Assembly: GCF_003945385.1 (NCBI RefSeq)
Contig: NZ_AP018920.1
Location: 4,588,001 to 4,652,000 of the forward strand
Source: Pseudonocardia autotrophica
GTDB lineage: Bacteria; Actinomycetota; Actinomycetes; Mycobacteriales; Pseudonocardiaceae
Reading direction: 5' to 3'
Length of the DNA stretch: 64,000 nucleotides
Part shown: piece by piece, positions 41,752-50,242 of the stretch
How the letters are laid out: every line of letters begins with the position of its first letter
How positions within the stretch are numbered: position 1 is the first letter of the stretch
The notes under the pieces: generated by a model
The model's database searches: none
What the model was told of the DNA's origin: nothing
Seen by the model: the letters and a program-made list of their open reading frames with translations, nothing else
Program-made: the position numbers and the translations under genes

Positions 41752-42282
41752 TCAGCTGCGGCGGGCCCACTCCGGGTGGCTCCCGGCGTCGGACTCCGCA
41801 TCCGCGGCGGCCTCGTCGGCCAGGTCGGCGTCCTCCGCGAGCTGCGCGCTGACCTCGGGATCGCCGGCCGGGGACTCGTCGACCACCGGCACGATCCGCC
41901 GGTCGGCCTCGTGCACCGCGGCCTCCTCCGCGCCGGCCGCGCCGCCGTCGATACCCACGTCGTGGGCCGCACCGTCCACCGCGGGCCGCCCGTCCGGCGA
42001 GTCGGTCGCACTCGTCAACCGGCCCGAGCGGTCGGTATCCGCCGTGGACAGCTCATCCGGCACCTCCCTGGCGAGCCGAGCCTCGTGGGTCTCACCGGCC
42101 CGCTCGCCGGCGGGGGTGACGGCGTTGTCCTCGACGCCGTACGGGCGGTCCGGCGGCACGTAGCCGGCGTCCAGCGGATCGGCGTCCGACGGGCCGGTCA
42201 GCGCCTCGTCGGTGTCCAGCTGCAACGCCGACGCCAGGTCCGGCGCCTCCGGCTGGAACTCGTTCTCGTCGCCTGCGGCCAC
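41752..42282 (-). CDS. acidic DUF5709-like protein
   Basis: 176 residues from GTG 42282, chosen because AAGGA lies ten bases upstream; longer starts up to 42345 remain possible. The core ASALQLDTDEALTGP, DPLDAGYVPPDRPYGV and ETHEARLAREVPDE matches the DUF5709 family of actinobacterial acidic proteins. No enzymatic motif, Cys pair or membrane segment is seen. Function unknown. Confidence 0.7.
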   Translation of the reverse strand: MAAGDENEFQPEAPDLASALQLDTDEALTGPSDADPLDAGYVPPDRPYGVEDNAVTPAGERAGETHEARLAREVPDELSTADTDRSGRLTSATDSPDGRPAVDGAAHDVGIDGGAAGAEEAAVHEADRRIVPVVDESPAGDPEVSAQLAEDADLADEAAADAESDAGSHPEWARRS

Positions 42283-42412
42283 GGGTCTCACGTCCTTCTC
42301 GGTTCGGGTCTCGCACTGCGCGTACCCGGGCACCGGGAGCGCCATGCGCCGCCGGGCGGGCGCTACCGTCCACTCACCTGATCACCGTGCCCCGCAGGAG
42401 AGGAGTCCGCCC

Positions 42413-43003
42413 GTGAGCGCCGAGTCCGGTGCCCCGCCGGTGCGTTCCGGCGACGCCACCCGCCGGGCGCTGCTCGCCGCGGCCACGGACCTGTTCGCCG
42501 AGCACGGCTACGACCGCACCCCGGTGCGGGCGATCGCCGAACGCGCCGGGGTGAACCAGGCGCTGCTGTTCCGCTACTTCGGCAGCAAGGACGCGCTGTT
42601 CGCCCGGGTCGCCGCGGAGCGCGCGCTGGCCGTGCTGCACGGCGGACCGCCCGAGGAGCTGCTCGAACGCACGCTCCGCTCGATCTTCGACGGCGGCACC
42701 GGGCCGGAGCACGACCTGTTCGGCTCGGTCGTCCGCTCGGCCGGCACCTCGGAAGCTGCGGCGGCGGTACGGATGGAGCTCGCCGGTGCATTCACCGCGG
42801 CCTTCGCCGCCCGCGCGACCGGTGCCGCCGACCTGGCCGAGGCCGAGCTGCGGGCCGAGCTGCTGCTGGCCTGGTTGCTCGGGCTGAGCCTGGTGCATCC
42901 GCTGCTGCCGGACGGAGCGGTCGGCCGGGCCGATCCCGAGGACGTACTGGCGCACGTCCGGCGGGCCGCGGCGGCCCTGCTCGACGGACCGCTCACCCGG
43001 TGA
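42413..43003 (+). CDS. TetR-family transcriptional regulator
   Basis: 196 residues from GTG 42413, with AGGAGAGGAG eight to ten bases upstream. The helix-turn-helix is TRRALLAAATDLFAEHGYDR, then VRAIAERAGVNQALLFRYFG and SKDALFARV, typical of TetR. The C-terminal ligand domain is Ala/Leu-rich. It overlaps the end of the convergent SDR gene by 11 bp. Its target is unknown; no palindrome like that at 22.2 kb is found near it. Confidence 0.9.
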   Translation: MSAESGAPPVRSGDATRRALLAAATDLFAEHGYDRTPVRAIAERAGVNQALLFRYFGSKDALFARVAAERALAVLHGGPPEELLERTLRSIFDGGTGPEHDLFGSVVRSAGTSEAAAAVRMELAGAFTAAFAARATGAADLAEAELRAELLLAWLLGLSLVHPLLPDGAVGRADPEDVLAHVRRAAAALLDGPLTR

Positions 43004-43964
43004 GCCGATCCACCTCCCGGCCGAACCGCTCCCGGTCCTCGGCGCTCTCCCTGGTCCGCGACAGGTAGTGCGCCGGGCGGGGCGCCCGGTCGTGCCAGAA
43101 CCGCCCGCTCCCGATCTCCGACGACGGCGCCGCGGCCAGCCACACCGCGGTGTCCGCGCCCTGGGCCGGGGTACGCAGCACCGGCCCGAGCAGCTTCCCG
43201 AACAGCGGCAGCGACCCGGTCACCCCGGGGGTCGCCGCCCATCCCGGGTGCAGGGCGTGCACCGTGATCCGCCGGGACACCAGCTCGTCGGCGAGCAGCC
43301 CGGTCATGACGACCTGCATCCGCTTGGTCCGGGCGTACGCGGCGGTCCCGCCGAAGTCACCCCGCTCGAACTGCAGGTCGTCGACGCGCAGCGGCTGGGC
43401 GTACATCCCGCCGGACGACATCACGATCACCCGGGAGTCGGTGCCGGAGCGCTGCGCCCCGGCCGCGAGGGTGTCGGCGAGCAGCCGGGTGAGCAGCAGC
43501 GGGCCGAGCACGTGCACGGCCAGCGTCGTCTCGTTGCCCTCGCCGGTCTCACTGCGCCGTTCGGGCAGCAGCCCGGCGTTGTGCACCAGCACGTCGAGCG
43601 CGTCGACCTCGGTCGCGAACCGGGTCGCGAACGACCGGACCTGCGCGAGCTCACCGATGTCGCAGATCTGCACCGGCAGCCGGCTCCGGGACAGCCCCGG
43701 GACGGCGGCGAGGATCCGGTCCTGCGCCGCGCGGCCCTTCTCCGCCGAGCGCACGAGCAGGTGCACGGTCGCACCGAGGCGGACCAGGCCGGTCGCGACC
43801 GCCTCGCCGAGCCCGCCGCCCGCGCCGGTGACCAGCGCGGTGCGCCCGATCAGCGCGCCGCGCGCCGGATCGGCCCGCGGCCCGGTCCATCCGCGCCTGC
43901 GCAGCAGGTACCCGATCCTCGAGTAGCCGGGGACCACGGCGCGGTCGAGGACGGTGTCCAGCAT
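42993..43964 (-). CDS. short-chain dehydrogenase/reductase (DHRS12-like)
   Basis: 323 residues from ATG 43964 (a GTG three codons upstream also possible). The NAD(P) motif is ALVTGAGGGLGEAVATGLV, the NAG strand is LDVLVHNAGLLPERR, and the catalytic Ser-Tyr-Lys set appears as VIVMSSGGMYAQP and TAAYARTKRMQV. The arrangement resembles the DHRS12/retinol-dehydrogenase-like subgroup. Substrate unknown. Confidence 0.88.
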   Translation of the reverse strand: MLDTVLDRAVVPGYSRIGYLLRRRGWTGPRADPARGALIGRTALVTGAGGGLGEAVATGLVRLGATVHLLVRSAEKGRAAQDRILAAVPGLSRSRLPVQICDIGELAQVRSFATRFATEVDALDVLVHNAGLLPERRSETGEGNETTLAVHVLGPLLLTRLLADTLAAGAQRSGTDSRVIVMSSGGMYAQPLRVDDLQFERGDFGGTAAYARTKRMQVVMTGLLADELVSRRITVHALHPGWAATPGVTGSLPLFGKLLGPVLRTPAQGADTAVWLAAAPSSEIGSGRFWHDRAPRPAHYLSRTRESAEDRERFGREVDRLTG

Positions 43965-44026
43965 GCTCAGCACGCCACCGATCCGACCACAGCCGGGACA
44001 CTCCCGCCCGCCGACAGCCGTCCGGC

Positions 44027-45562
44027 TCAGGATGCGGCGGCCCGGCGCCGGCGGTGCCGCACCGCTCCGGCCAGGCAGCCGCCGACCGCGGCGGCGACGA
44101 ACAGGGCCTCCACCAGGCCGCCCCAGCGGGTCGCCACGGTGACGTCCGAGCGCAGCGGCACCTGCTCGACGACCGTCGCGGCGGTGTACATCTCGGTGGA
44201 GCGGGCAACGCTGCCGTCCGGCCGGACCACCGCGCTGACCCCGCTCAGCGCCGGGACGACGGCCGCCCGGCCGTGCTCGACGGCGCGCAATCGCGCCATC
44301 GCGAGCTGCTGATAGGTCATCTCCCCCGGCCCGTACCAGGCGTTGTCGGTGGGGACCACCAGCAGTTCGGCGCCCTGCGCCGCGGACTCGCGCAGCACCC
44401 AGTCGTAGGCGACCTCATAGCAGATCCCGACGCCCAGCCGGGTGCCTGCGAGATCGATCCGGCCCGGCCGGTCCCCGGCACGCAGGTCCGGGACGTCGAC
44501 GAACGGGGTGACCAGGCTGGCGATCGGCCGCAGCGGGATCCGCTCGGCGAACGGGACCAGCTCCTGCTTGGCGTAGCGCGGGCCAGGGCCGGTCCGCGGG
44601 TCCCAGGCGACGACGGCGTTCTCGGTGCCGCCCGCGTCGCGGTACATCGCACCGATCAGCGTGGGCACGCCGAGATCGGCGACGGCGCGATCGACCGCCG
44701 GATCGGTGCCGTTGGTCCCGGTGGCGCCCTCCGGCCAGAGCACCAGGTCCGGGCGCGGCACGGTGCCGGCCCGGATCTCGTCCGCCAGCTCGGCGGTGAC
44801 GGCCAGATGGTTGCGGCGCAGCAGGTCCCGCGCGCCGAGCAGGCCGAGGCCGAGATCCGGCGCGTTGCCCTGGACGAGCGCGACGGTGCGGGTCCCGCTC
44901 TGCGCGTCGGTCGGCGGCGCCGGCACCCCGAGCACCGCCGCCACCAGCAGCAGCACCGGGACGGCCCGCAGCACCGTCGGGCGGGTGAGCAGCGCGGTGA
45001 GGGTGAAACCGGTCGCGACCACCGCGAAGGTCACCAGCGGGGCCCCGCCGAACGCGGCCAGCGGCAGGTACGGGCCCTCCACCTGGCTGAACGCGACCCG
45101 GCCCCACGGGAACCCGTTGAGCGGGATCCGGCCGCGCAGCGACTCCTGCAGCACGAACGCCGCGGCCGCCCAGAGCGGGGCGCCGGGCAACCGGGACAGC
45201 AGCGGGACGACCGCACAGAACGCCGCGGTGAACACCGCCATCAGCGCGGACAGCCCGACCCACGGCGCCGGTCCGAACTCGCGGCCGAGGAAGTCCTGGA
45301 TCCACGCCAGGTGCGGCAGGAAGAACGCCAGCCCGAACACGAAGCCGATCAGCGCGGCCCGGCGCACCGTGCTCCGCTGCAGCGCCCACCACAGCAGGGC
45401 GAACGCGATCGGCGCCGCCCACCAGAGCAGCCGCGGCGGGAACGCGAGGTGCAGCAGCACGCCGGCCGGGAGGGCGGCGGCGTGGCGCAGCGGGACGTGG
45501 CGCAGCGCGCGGAAGCGCTCCCGCCACGGGCCGTCCGCACGCCCGGTCACGACACCGCTCAT
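44027..45562 (-). CDS. lnt: apolipoprotein N-acyltransferase
   Basis: 511 residues from ATG 45562, favoured by a GGAGG ribosome site five bases upstream; an ATG at 45589 lacks one. Six or more N-terminal membrane helices are followed by a nitrilase-like domain with the catalytic set: Glu in LVLWPEGATGTNG, Lys in RYAKQELVPFAERIPLRP, and Cys in GVGICYEVAYDWVL. It adds the third acyl chain to lipoproteins at the outer face of the membrane. In actinobacteria it often lies beside polyprenol-phosphate mannose enzymes, and MptB is next here. Confidence 0.94.
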   Translation of the reverse strand: MSGVVTGRADGPWRERFRALRHVPLRHAAALPAGVLLHLAFPPRLLWWAAPIAFALLWWALQRSTVRRAALIGFVFGLAFFLPHLAWIQDFLGREFGPAPWVGLSALMAVFTAAFCAVVPLLSRLPGAPLWAAAAFVLQESLRGRIPLNGFPWGRVAFSQVEGPYLPLAAFGGAPLVTFAVVATGFTLTALLTRPTVLRAVPVLLLVAAVLGVPAPPTDAQSGTRTVALVQGNAPDLGLGLLGARDLLRRNHLAVTAELADEIRAGTVPRPDLVLWPEGATGTNGTDPAVDRAVADLGVPTLIGAMYRDAGGTENAVVAWDPRTGPGPRYAKQELVPFAERIPLRPIASLVTPFVDVPDLRAGDRPGRIDLAGTRLGVGICYEVAYDWVLRESAAQGAELLVVPTDNAWYGPGEMTYQQLAMARLRAVEHGRAAVVPALSGVSAVVRPDGSVARSTEMYTAATVVEQVPLRSDVTVATRWGGLVEALFVAAAVGGCLAGAVRHRRRRAAAS

Positions 45563-45632
45563 CCGCTCCTCCGAGATCGACACCCCCATGATCCGGGACC
45601 GCCGCCCGGAGCGCTCGCACCGGGGTGCGCGG

Positions 45633-47102
45633 TCACACCGGTGGGCCGGTCCCGCCGCCGTCGCGCGCCGGTGCGCGTTCCGGTGTCGGTTCCCGGCGCA
45701 GCAGCAGCACGAACGCGATCCCGACGATCAGCGCCGCCGTCGCGTAGCCGGCGACGAGCGTTCCCGGCCGGTCGCCGTGGTCACCGGCGAGCGGCGGGAG
45801 CAGCACCGCGAACACCCCGGAGACGACGGCGATCCGGGTGTGGGCCCGCGTCGTCAGCGGGGAGGCGGCCAGCGGCAGCACCGCCCACAGCAGGTACCAC
45901 GGATGCAGCACCGGCCCGAACACCACGATCAGCCCGAGCACGGCACCGCAGGCCGGCACCGGGTCGATCCGGCCGTGCAGCTGCCGGTACAGCACGAACG
46001 CGATGCCGGCGACGGCGAGCACCGTTCCGGCGACCCGGCCGGCAGCGATCATCGGGGCGGTGAGGTCGGCGCCGAACAACGCACCGATCCCGCCGACGGC
46101 GAAGCCGAACCAGTTCGTCGGCGCCATCCAGCTCCACAACATGCCCGGGGTGCCGACCGACCGCATCCAGCCGAACCCGGTGCCGGTGAGCACCGACGTC
46201 ACCGAGGCGACGGCGGCGAACGCGGCGGCCCCCCCGAACCCGGCCGCCACGAACCCACCGAGCGTGCCGCCGCGGCGGCGGGCCAGTGCCGTCCCGACCA
46301 CCGCGAGTGCTGCCAGCACCGGCAGCTTCACCAGCGCGCCCAGCGAGACGAGCAGCACGCCCGCGCCGAGCCGCGCCCAGCCGATCCGGTCCCGCGCGCC
46401 GTCGAGTGCCTGCAGCCCGAGCGCGGTACCGGCGAGCCCGAGCCCGAGCATCAGCGCGTCGTTGTGCACCCCGCCGACGAGATGCCACAGCACCAGCGGA
46501 TTGCCCGGGCCGAGCCACATCGCCACCGCGGGCGAGGCACCGGACAGCGCGCAGAGCCGGGGCACCGCCAGCACCAGCAGCACCAGCCCGGCCACCGCGA
46601 GCAGCCGGTGCAGCGCGACCCCGGCGACCGGGTCCTCGCCGGCGATCGCGGCGACACCCCGGGCGAGCGCGGTGAACAGCGGGCCGTAGGGCGACGGCGT
46701 GTCCACCCAGTGGCCGTCCACCAGCGCCCCGGGGCCCGAGCTGGTGCCGAGCACCGCGCGCGGCCCGACGAGGTGCGGATCGAGCCCGCGGTGCGCGATC
46801 TCGCCCTGCGCGAGATAGCTGAACACGTCCCGGCTGAACAGCGGCGGGGCGACCAGCAGCGGCGCGGCCCAGAGGCCCAGTGTCCGGACCGACCAGCCCG
46901 GCGACGGCGGGACGCCGCGCAGCACCCGGCGCCCGGTCGACGCCCACGCCAGCACCAGCAATCCGGTGCCGGTGACGCCCGCGGCGAGCGCGGGCACCGA
47001 CGCCGGCAGGACGAGCACGGCCCAGGCGCCGCCGGTCAGCAGCAGGGCACCGGCGAACCCGGTCCACCGCAGCGGACCGGCCCCCGGCGCGTCGCTGCTC
47101 AT
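45633..47102 (-). CDS. mptB: polyprenol-phosphate-mannose-dependent alpha-(1->6)-mannosyltransferase, MptA/MptB type
   Basis: 489 residues from ATG 47102 (TTG 47129 also open). It is a GT-C glycosyltransferase with about 12 membrane helices. The acidic loop residues lie in LFSRDVFSYLAQGEIAHRGL, and WVDTPSPYGPLFTALARGV and LVGGVHNDALMLGLGLAG are typical of the MptA/MptB family, which lengthens the mannan core of lipomannan and lipoarabinomannan using polyprenyl-phosphate-mannose. This supports a mycolic-acid-related or lipomannan-containing actinobacterial wall. Confidence 0.88.
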   Translation of the reverse strand: MSSDAPGAGPLRWTGFAGALLLTGGAWAVLVLPASVPALAAGVTGTGLLVLAWASTGRRVLRGVPPSPGWSVRTLGLWAAPLLVAPPLFSRDVFSYLAQGEIAHRGLDPHLVGPRAVLGTSSGPGALVDGHWVDTPSPYGPLFTALARGVAAIAGEDPVAGVALHRLLAVAGLVLLVLAVPRLCALSGASPAVAMWLGPGNPLVLWHLVGGVHNDALMLGLGLAGTALGLQALDGARDRIGWARLGAGVLLVSLGALVKLPVLAALAVVGTALARRRGGTLGGFVAAGFGGAAAFAAVASVTSVLTGTGFGWMRSVGTPGMLWSWMAPTNWFGFAVGGIGALFGADLTAPMIAAGRVAGTVLAVAGIAFVLYRQLHGRIDPVPACGAVLGLIVVFGPVLHPWYLLWAVLPLAASPLTTRAHTRIAVVSGVFAVLLPPLAGDHGDRPGTLVAGYATAALIVGIAFVLLLRREPTPERAPARDGGGTGPPV

Positions 47103-47212
47103 GCCGTGCGGTTCCGCCGTCCCCGACAATCCCCGGCGCCCCTCCGCGCTGCTCGGTTCCCGACAGCGCTGCTCAGCGGTCCGCGGCGCTCCTCAGTGCC
47201 CGTCAGTGCCCG

Positions 47213-48010
47213 TCAGCGTTCTGCTGCGCCGCGGCGCAGCAGGTAGGTGTCCATGATCCAGCCCTTGCGCTCGCGGGCCGCGGCACGCACCCGCAGGATC
47301 TCGTCGCAGACCTTCTCCAGCGGGCCGGCGAGCAGCAGCTGGTCCGGGGTCCCGAGGTAGGCGCCCCAGTAGATGTGCAGCTCGCCGCGCTGCTGCGGCG
47401 GGAGCGTCGCGAACGCGGTGCGGCCGTCGAGCATCACCACCACGTCGTCGACATCGCCGGGCATCCCGTCGGCGATCCGGCGGCCGGTGGTGATCAGCAC
47501 CGGCCGCCCGACCCGGTTCAGGATCAGCCGGTGCGCGGCGGCCAGCGCGGCGACGCTGGAGATCCCGGCGATCGACTCGACCCGCCAGTCGCCGTCGGGC
47601 GCGTCGGCCAGCACGGCGTCGAGCAGCCGCAGCGTCCCGTCGTAGAGCGACGGATCACCCCAGACCAGGAACGCGCCGGTCTCCCCGTCGGCCAGTTCGG
47701 TCTCGAGCATCGTGCGGTACAGCTCGGCCCGCCGGTCCTGCCAGTCGACGACGACGTCGCGGTAGCGCGCGTCATCGTGCTGCACGTCCGCGCCGCGGTT
47801 CCGGTCGACCTCGGGCGCGACCACGGTCCGGTGCCCGCCGTCGGGACGGTGCCGCCGCAGGATCTCGGTGCGCAGCGCGAGCAGGTCGTCCTTGACGTCG
47901 CCCTTGTCGATCACGAAGACGACGTCGGTCCGCCGCAGGGCGTCGACCGCCTGGAGGGTCAGGTGCTCCGGGTCGCCCGCCCCGATCCCGATCACCAACA
48001 CCGTGCGCAC
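47213..48010 (-). CDS. cobF: precorrin-6A synthase (deacetylating)
   Basis: 265 residues from GTG 48010, six bases after a TACGGT -10, so probably leaderless. TVLVIGIGAGDPEHLTLQAV is the methylase N-terminal motif; VVFVIDKGDVKDDLLALR, FLVWGDPSLYDGTLRLLD and SIAGISSVAALAAAHRLILN are diagnostic of CobF, which methylates C-1 with loss of acetate in the aerobic cobalamin pathway. It lies 10 kb from the other cob genes. Confidence 0.94.
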   Translation of the reverse strand: MRTVLVIGIGAGDPEHLTLQAVDALRRTDVVFVIDKGDVKDDLLALRTEILRRHRPDGGHRTVVAPEVDRNRGADVQHDDARYRDVVVDWQDRRAELYRTMLETELADGETGAFLVWGDPSLYDGTLRLLDAVLADAPDGDWRVESIAGISSVAALAAAHRLILNRVGRPVLITTGRRIADGMPGDVDDVVVMLDGRTAFATLPPQQRGELHIYWGAYLGTPDQLLLAGPLEKVCDEILRVRAAARERKGWIMDTYLLRRGAAER

Positions 48011-48016
48011 GCCGTG

Positions 48017-48022
48017 ACCGTA
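48017..48022 (-). promoter_or_regulatory. -10 element TACGGT for cobF
   Basis: On the minus strand TACGGT ends six bases before GTG 48010. No B12 riboswitch is visible in the short upstream region. Confidence 0.5.
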
Positions 48023-48157
48023 ATCCACGCCGCACTCCGCCCGGCGCCCCGTCCCCCGATCCCCGCGGTGTCCCGGCCGTCACGGACCGCTGTCACTCGG
48101 TAGTGTCGGTGCCCCGCCGACCGACATCCCAGATCCATCCCGGGAGGCCGAAGCACG

Positions 48158-49327
48158 ATGAAGATCGGACATCTGGTCGAGTCACTCGACCCGCACGGCG
48201 TGGCGGCCGCACTCGCCGACCTGGCAACCGCGGGCCCCGCCGCCGGGTACGGGCTGGTCGTGGTCGCGCTGAACCCGTCCGACCAGCCCGGGATCGCCGC
48301 CCGGCTCGGCCGGACCGCCACCCCCGTCGTGGAGCTGAACGTCGCCCCGTGGGATCCACGTGCCGTGCCGAAGGTGCTCCGGGCGTTCCGCGAGCACGGC
48401 GTCGATCTGGTGCACACCCACGGGCTCCGCCCGGACGTCGTCGGCTCGGCCGCCGCGGCCCGGCTGCGGATCCCGGCGATCTCGACGCTGCACCACATCC
48501 ACGCCCAGCCCGCCGACCGCGGCGACCACCTGCGGCGCACGGCGAAGACGCTGGCCCGCAGGCGATTCATGACCCGCACCATCGCGACGTCGATGCTGCA
48601 GCGGGACTGGTACCGGGCCGCCGCCGGCTCGACGGCCGGGCTGTCGGTGATCCCGGACGGTGCCGCCGATCCGGGGGTCGGGACGCCCGAGGCGGCAGCC
48701 CGGTTCCGGCGTGGGCTGGGTGTCGCGGAGAACGAGGTGGTCGCCGTCTCGGTGGCCCCGATGCGCCGCGGGCAGGGGCAGGACATGCTGCTCGACGCCG
48801 TCGCCGAGCTGCCGCAGGACGAACCGGTGACGGTGGTGCTCGGCGGCGACGGTCCACTGCGCCCCTGGCTGGAGTCCCGGGTGGCGGGCGACGAGCTGCT
48901 CTCCGGCCGGGTCGCGTTCCGCAAGGACACCGATCCGGTGGAGCTGCTGCAGGTCGCGGACGTGCAGCTGCACACCACCCGGCACGACACGATGCCGCGG
49001 CGGCTGGTGCTCGGGCACGGCACCGGGACACCCGCGGTGGCCACCCGGGTCGGCGGGATCCCGGAGATCGTGACCCGGGAGACCGGCGCGCTGACATCGG
49101 TCTCGGCGTCCCGGATCGCCGAGGAGCTGGTCCGGATGGCGCGCGACCCGCAGCTGCGGGCGCGCCGCGGTGCCGCCGCCCGGCAGCGGTTCCTCGACCG
49201 GTTCGAGGCGTCGGTCTGGGCGGACGCGCTCGGCGCGGTCTACCGCAGCGCGCTCGGGCACGCCGACGCCCCGGCCCCCGACGAGCTGGACGCACCGGAG
49301 CCGGCCCTGCCGCTGCGCGGCGCCTGA
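48158..49327 (+). CDS. GT4-family glycosyltransferase
   Basis: 389 residues from ATG 48158, with GGGAGG ten bases upstream. The N-terminal half (MKIGHLVESLDPHGV, then LVHTHGLRPDVVGSAAAARL) and C-terminal half (VVAVSVAPMRRGQGQDMLLD, VTVVLGGDGPLRPWLE, TPAVATRVGGIPEIVTRETG) form the GT-B fold of family 4. Acceptor and donor sugar are unknown. The usual Glu pair in the C-terminal loop appears as GIPEIVTRE. Confidence 0.88.
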   Translation: MKIGHLVESLDPHGVAAALADLATAGPAAGYGLVVVALNPSDQPGIAARLGRTATPVVELNVAPWDPRAVPKVLRAFREHGVDLVHTHGLRPDVVGSAAAARLRIPAISTLHHIHAQPADRGDHLRRTAKTLARRRFMTRTIATSMLQRDWYRAAAGSTAGLSVIPDGAADPGVGTPEAAARFRRGLGVAENEVVAVSVAPMRRGQGQDMLLDAVAELPQDEPVTVVLGGDGPLRPWLESRVAGDELLSGRVAFRKDTDPVELLQVADVQLHTTRHDTMPRRLVLGHGTGTPAVATRVGGIPEIVTRETGALTSVSASRIAEELVRMARDPQLRARRGAAARQRFLDRFEASVWADALGAVYRSALGHADAPAPDELDAPEPALPLRGA

Positions 49328-49365
49328 GCTGTCGCGCCGGGGCACCCGGACCACCGCCGCACGCC

Positions 49366-49391
49366 CCCGGGCTCCGTCGCCGGGGCCCGGG
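49366..49391. terminator. terminator between the GT4 gene and the FAH-family gene
   Basis: CCCGGGCTCCG, tetraloop TCGC, CGGGGCCCGGG: eleven pairs with one G-U, in the 86-bp gap between convergent genes. Confidence 0.75.
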
Positions 49392-49413
49392 CCGCCAGCA
49401 CCGCGAGCCCGGA

Positions 49414-50238
49414 TCAGCGCCGTGCGACCGGGTTGCTGAGGGCGCCGATCCCCTCGATCTCGACGGTGACCCGGTCCCCCGGCGCCATCGGCCCGACCCC
49501 GGCCGGGCTGCCGGTGAGCACCACGTCACCGGGCGAGAGCGTGATCCAGCGGGTCACCCAGGCCAGGATCCGGGGCACGTCGAAGATCATCGCCCCGGTG
49601 TCCGAGCGCTGCACGATCTCGTCGCCGAGCCGGGTGGTCAGTCCCAGCGGGCCGGGCCGCGGCTCGGTCTCGATCCACGGGCCGAGCGGGCAGAACGTGT
49701 CGGCGCTCTTCGCCCGCGTCCACTGCCCGTCGGCCCGCCAGTCGTCCGCGGTGACGTCGTTGGCGCAGGTCAGTCCGAGCACGTGGCGCATGGCGTCGGA
49801 CTCGTCGACGTCGCGGGCGAGGGTGCCGATCACCACCGCCAGCTCGCCCTCGTACTCCAGGCGGTTCACCTCGCGCGGGCGCAGCACCGGCTCCCCCGGC
49901 CCGACGACCGCGTTCGGCGCCTTCAGGAACAGTGCCGGCCGCTCCGGCCGGGCCCGCCCCTTCTCCGCCACCTGGCAGGGGTAGTTGCTGCCGACGCAGA
50001 CGATCGTGCGGGGCTCGCAGGGTGCGGCCAGCCGCAGCTCGTCGAGCCGCCCGGCAACCGCCCCCGGGCCGGACCGACCGAGCTCCCGCACGATCTCGCC
50101 CGCCGATCCCGCCGATCCCGCCGGGTCCGGCCGCGCACCGGGGTCCGGCCCGCCCGCCGGGCGGCCGGTGACCGGGCCGGGCTCGACACAGCCGGTCCGC
50201 ACGGGCCCGCCGTCGCCGTCGAACCGGACGATCCGCAT
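49414..50238 (-). CDS. fumarylacetoacetate hydrolase family protein
   Basis: 274 residues from ATG 50238, four bases after the upstream gene. FLKAPNAVVGPGEPVLRP, RLEYEGELAVVIGTLARDV with the Glu metal ligands, TCANDVTADDWR and TGSPAGVGPM are typical of FAH-superfamily C-C hydrolases and isomerases. In this operon it may cleave an acylpyruvate or process a 2-oxoacid; the exact reaction is not known. Confidence 0.88.
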   Translation of the reverse strand: MRIVRFDGDGGPVRTGCVEPGPVTGRPAGGPDPGARPDPAGSAGSAGEIVRELGRSGPGAVAGRLDELRLAAPCEPRTIVCVGSNYPCQVAEKGRARPERPALFLKAPNAVVGPGEPVLRPREVNRLEYEGELAVVIGTLARDVDESDAMRHVLGLTCANDVTADDWRADGQWTRAKSADTFCPLGPWIETEPRPGPLGLTTRLGDEIVQRSDTGAMIFDVPRILAWVTRWITLSPGDVVLTGSPAGVGPMAPGDRVTVEIEGIGALSNPVARR

Positions 50239-50242
50239 GCCG

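Noticed and set aside
42413..43003. TetR protein at 42.4 kb as the regulator of the 22-bp palindrome at 22.2 kb
   Set aside because: No copy of the palindrome lies near this TetR gene, and 20 kb separate them; there is no positive evidence.
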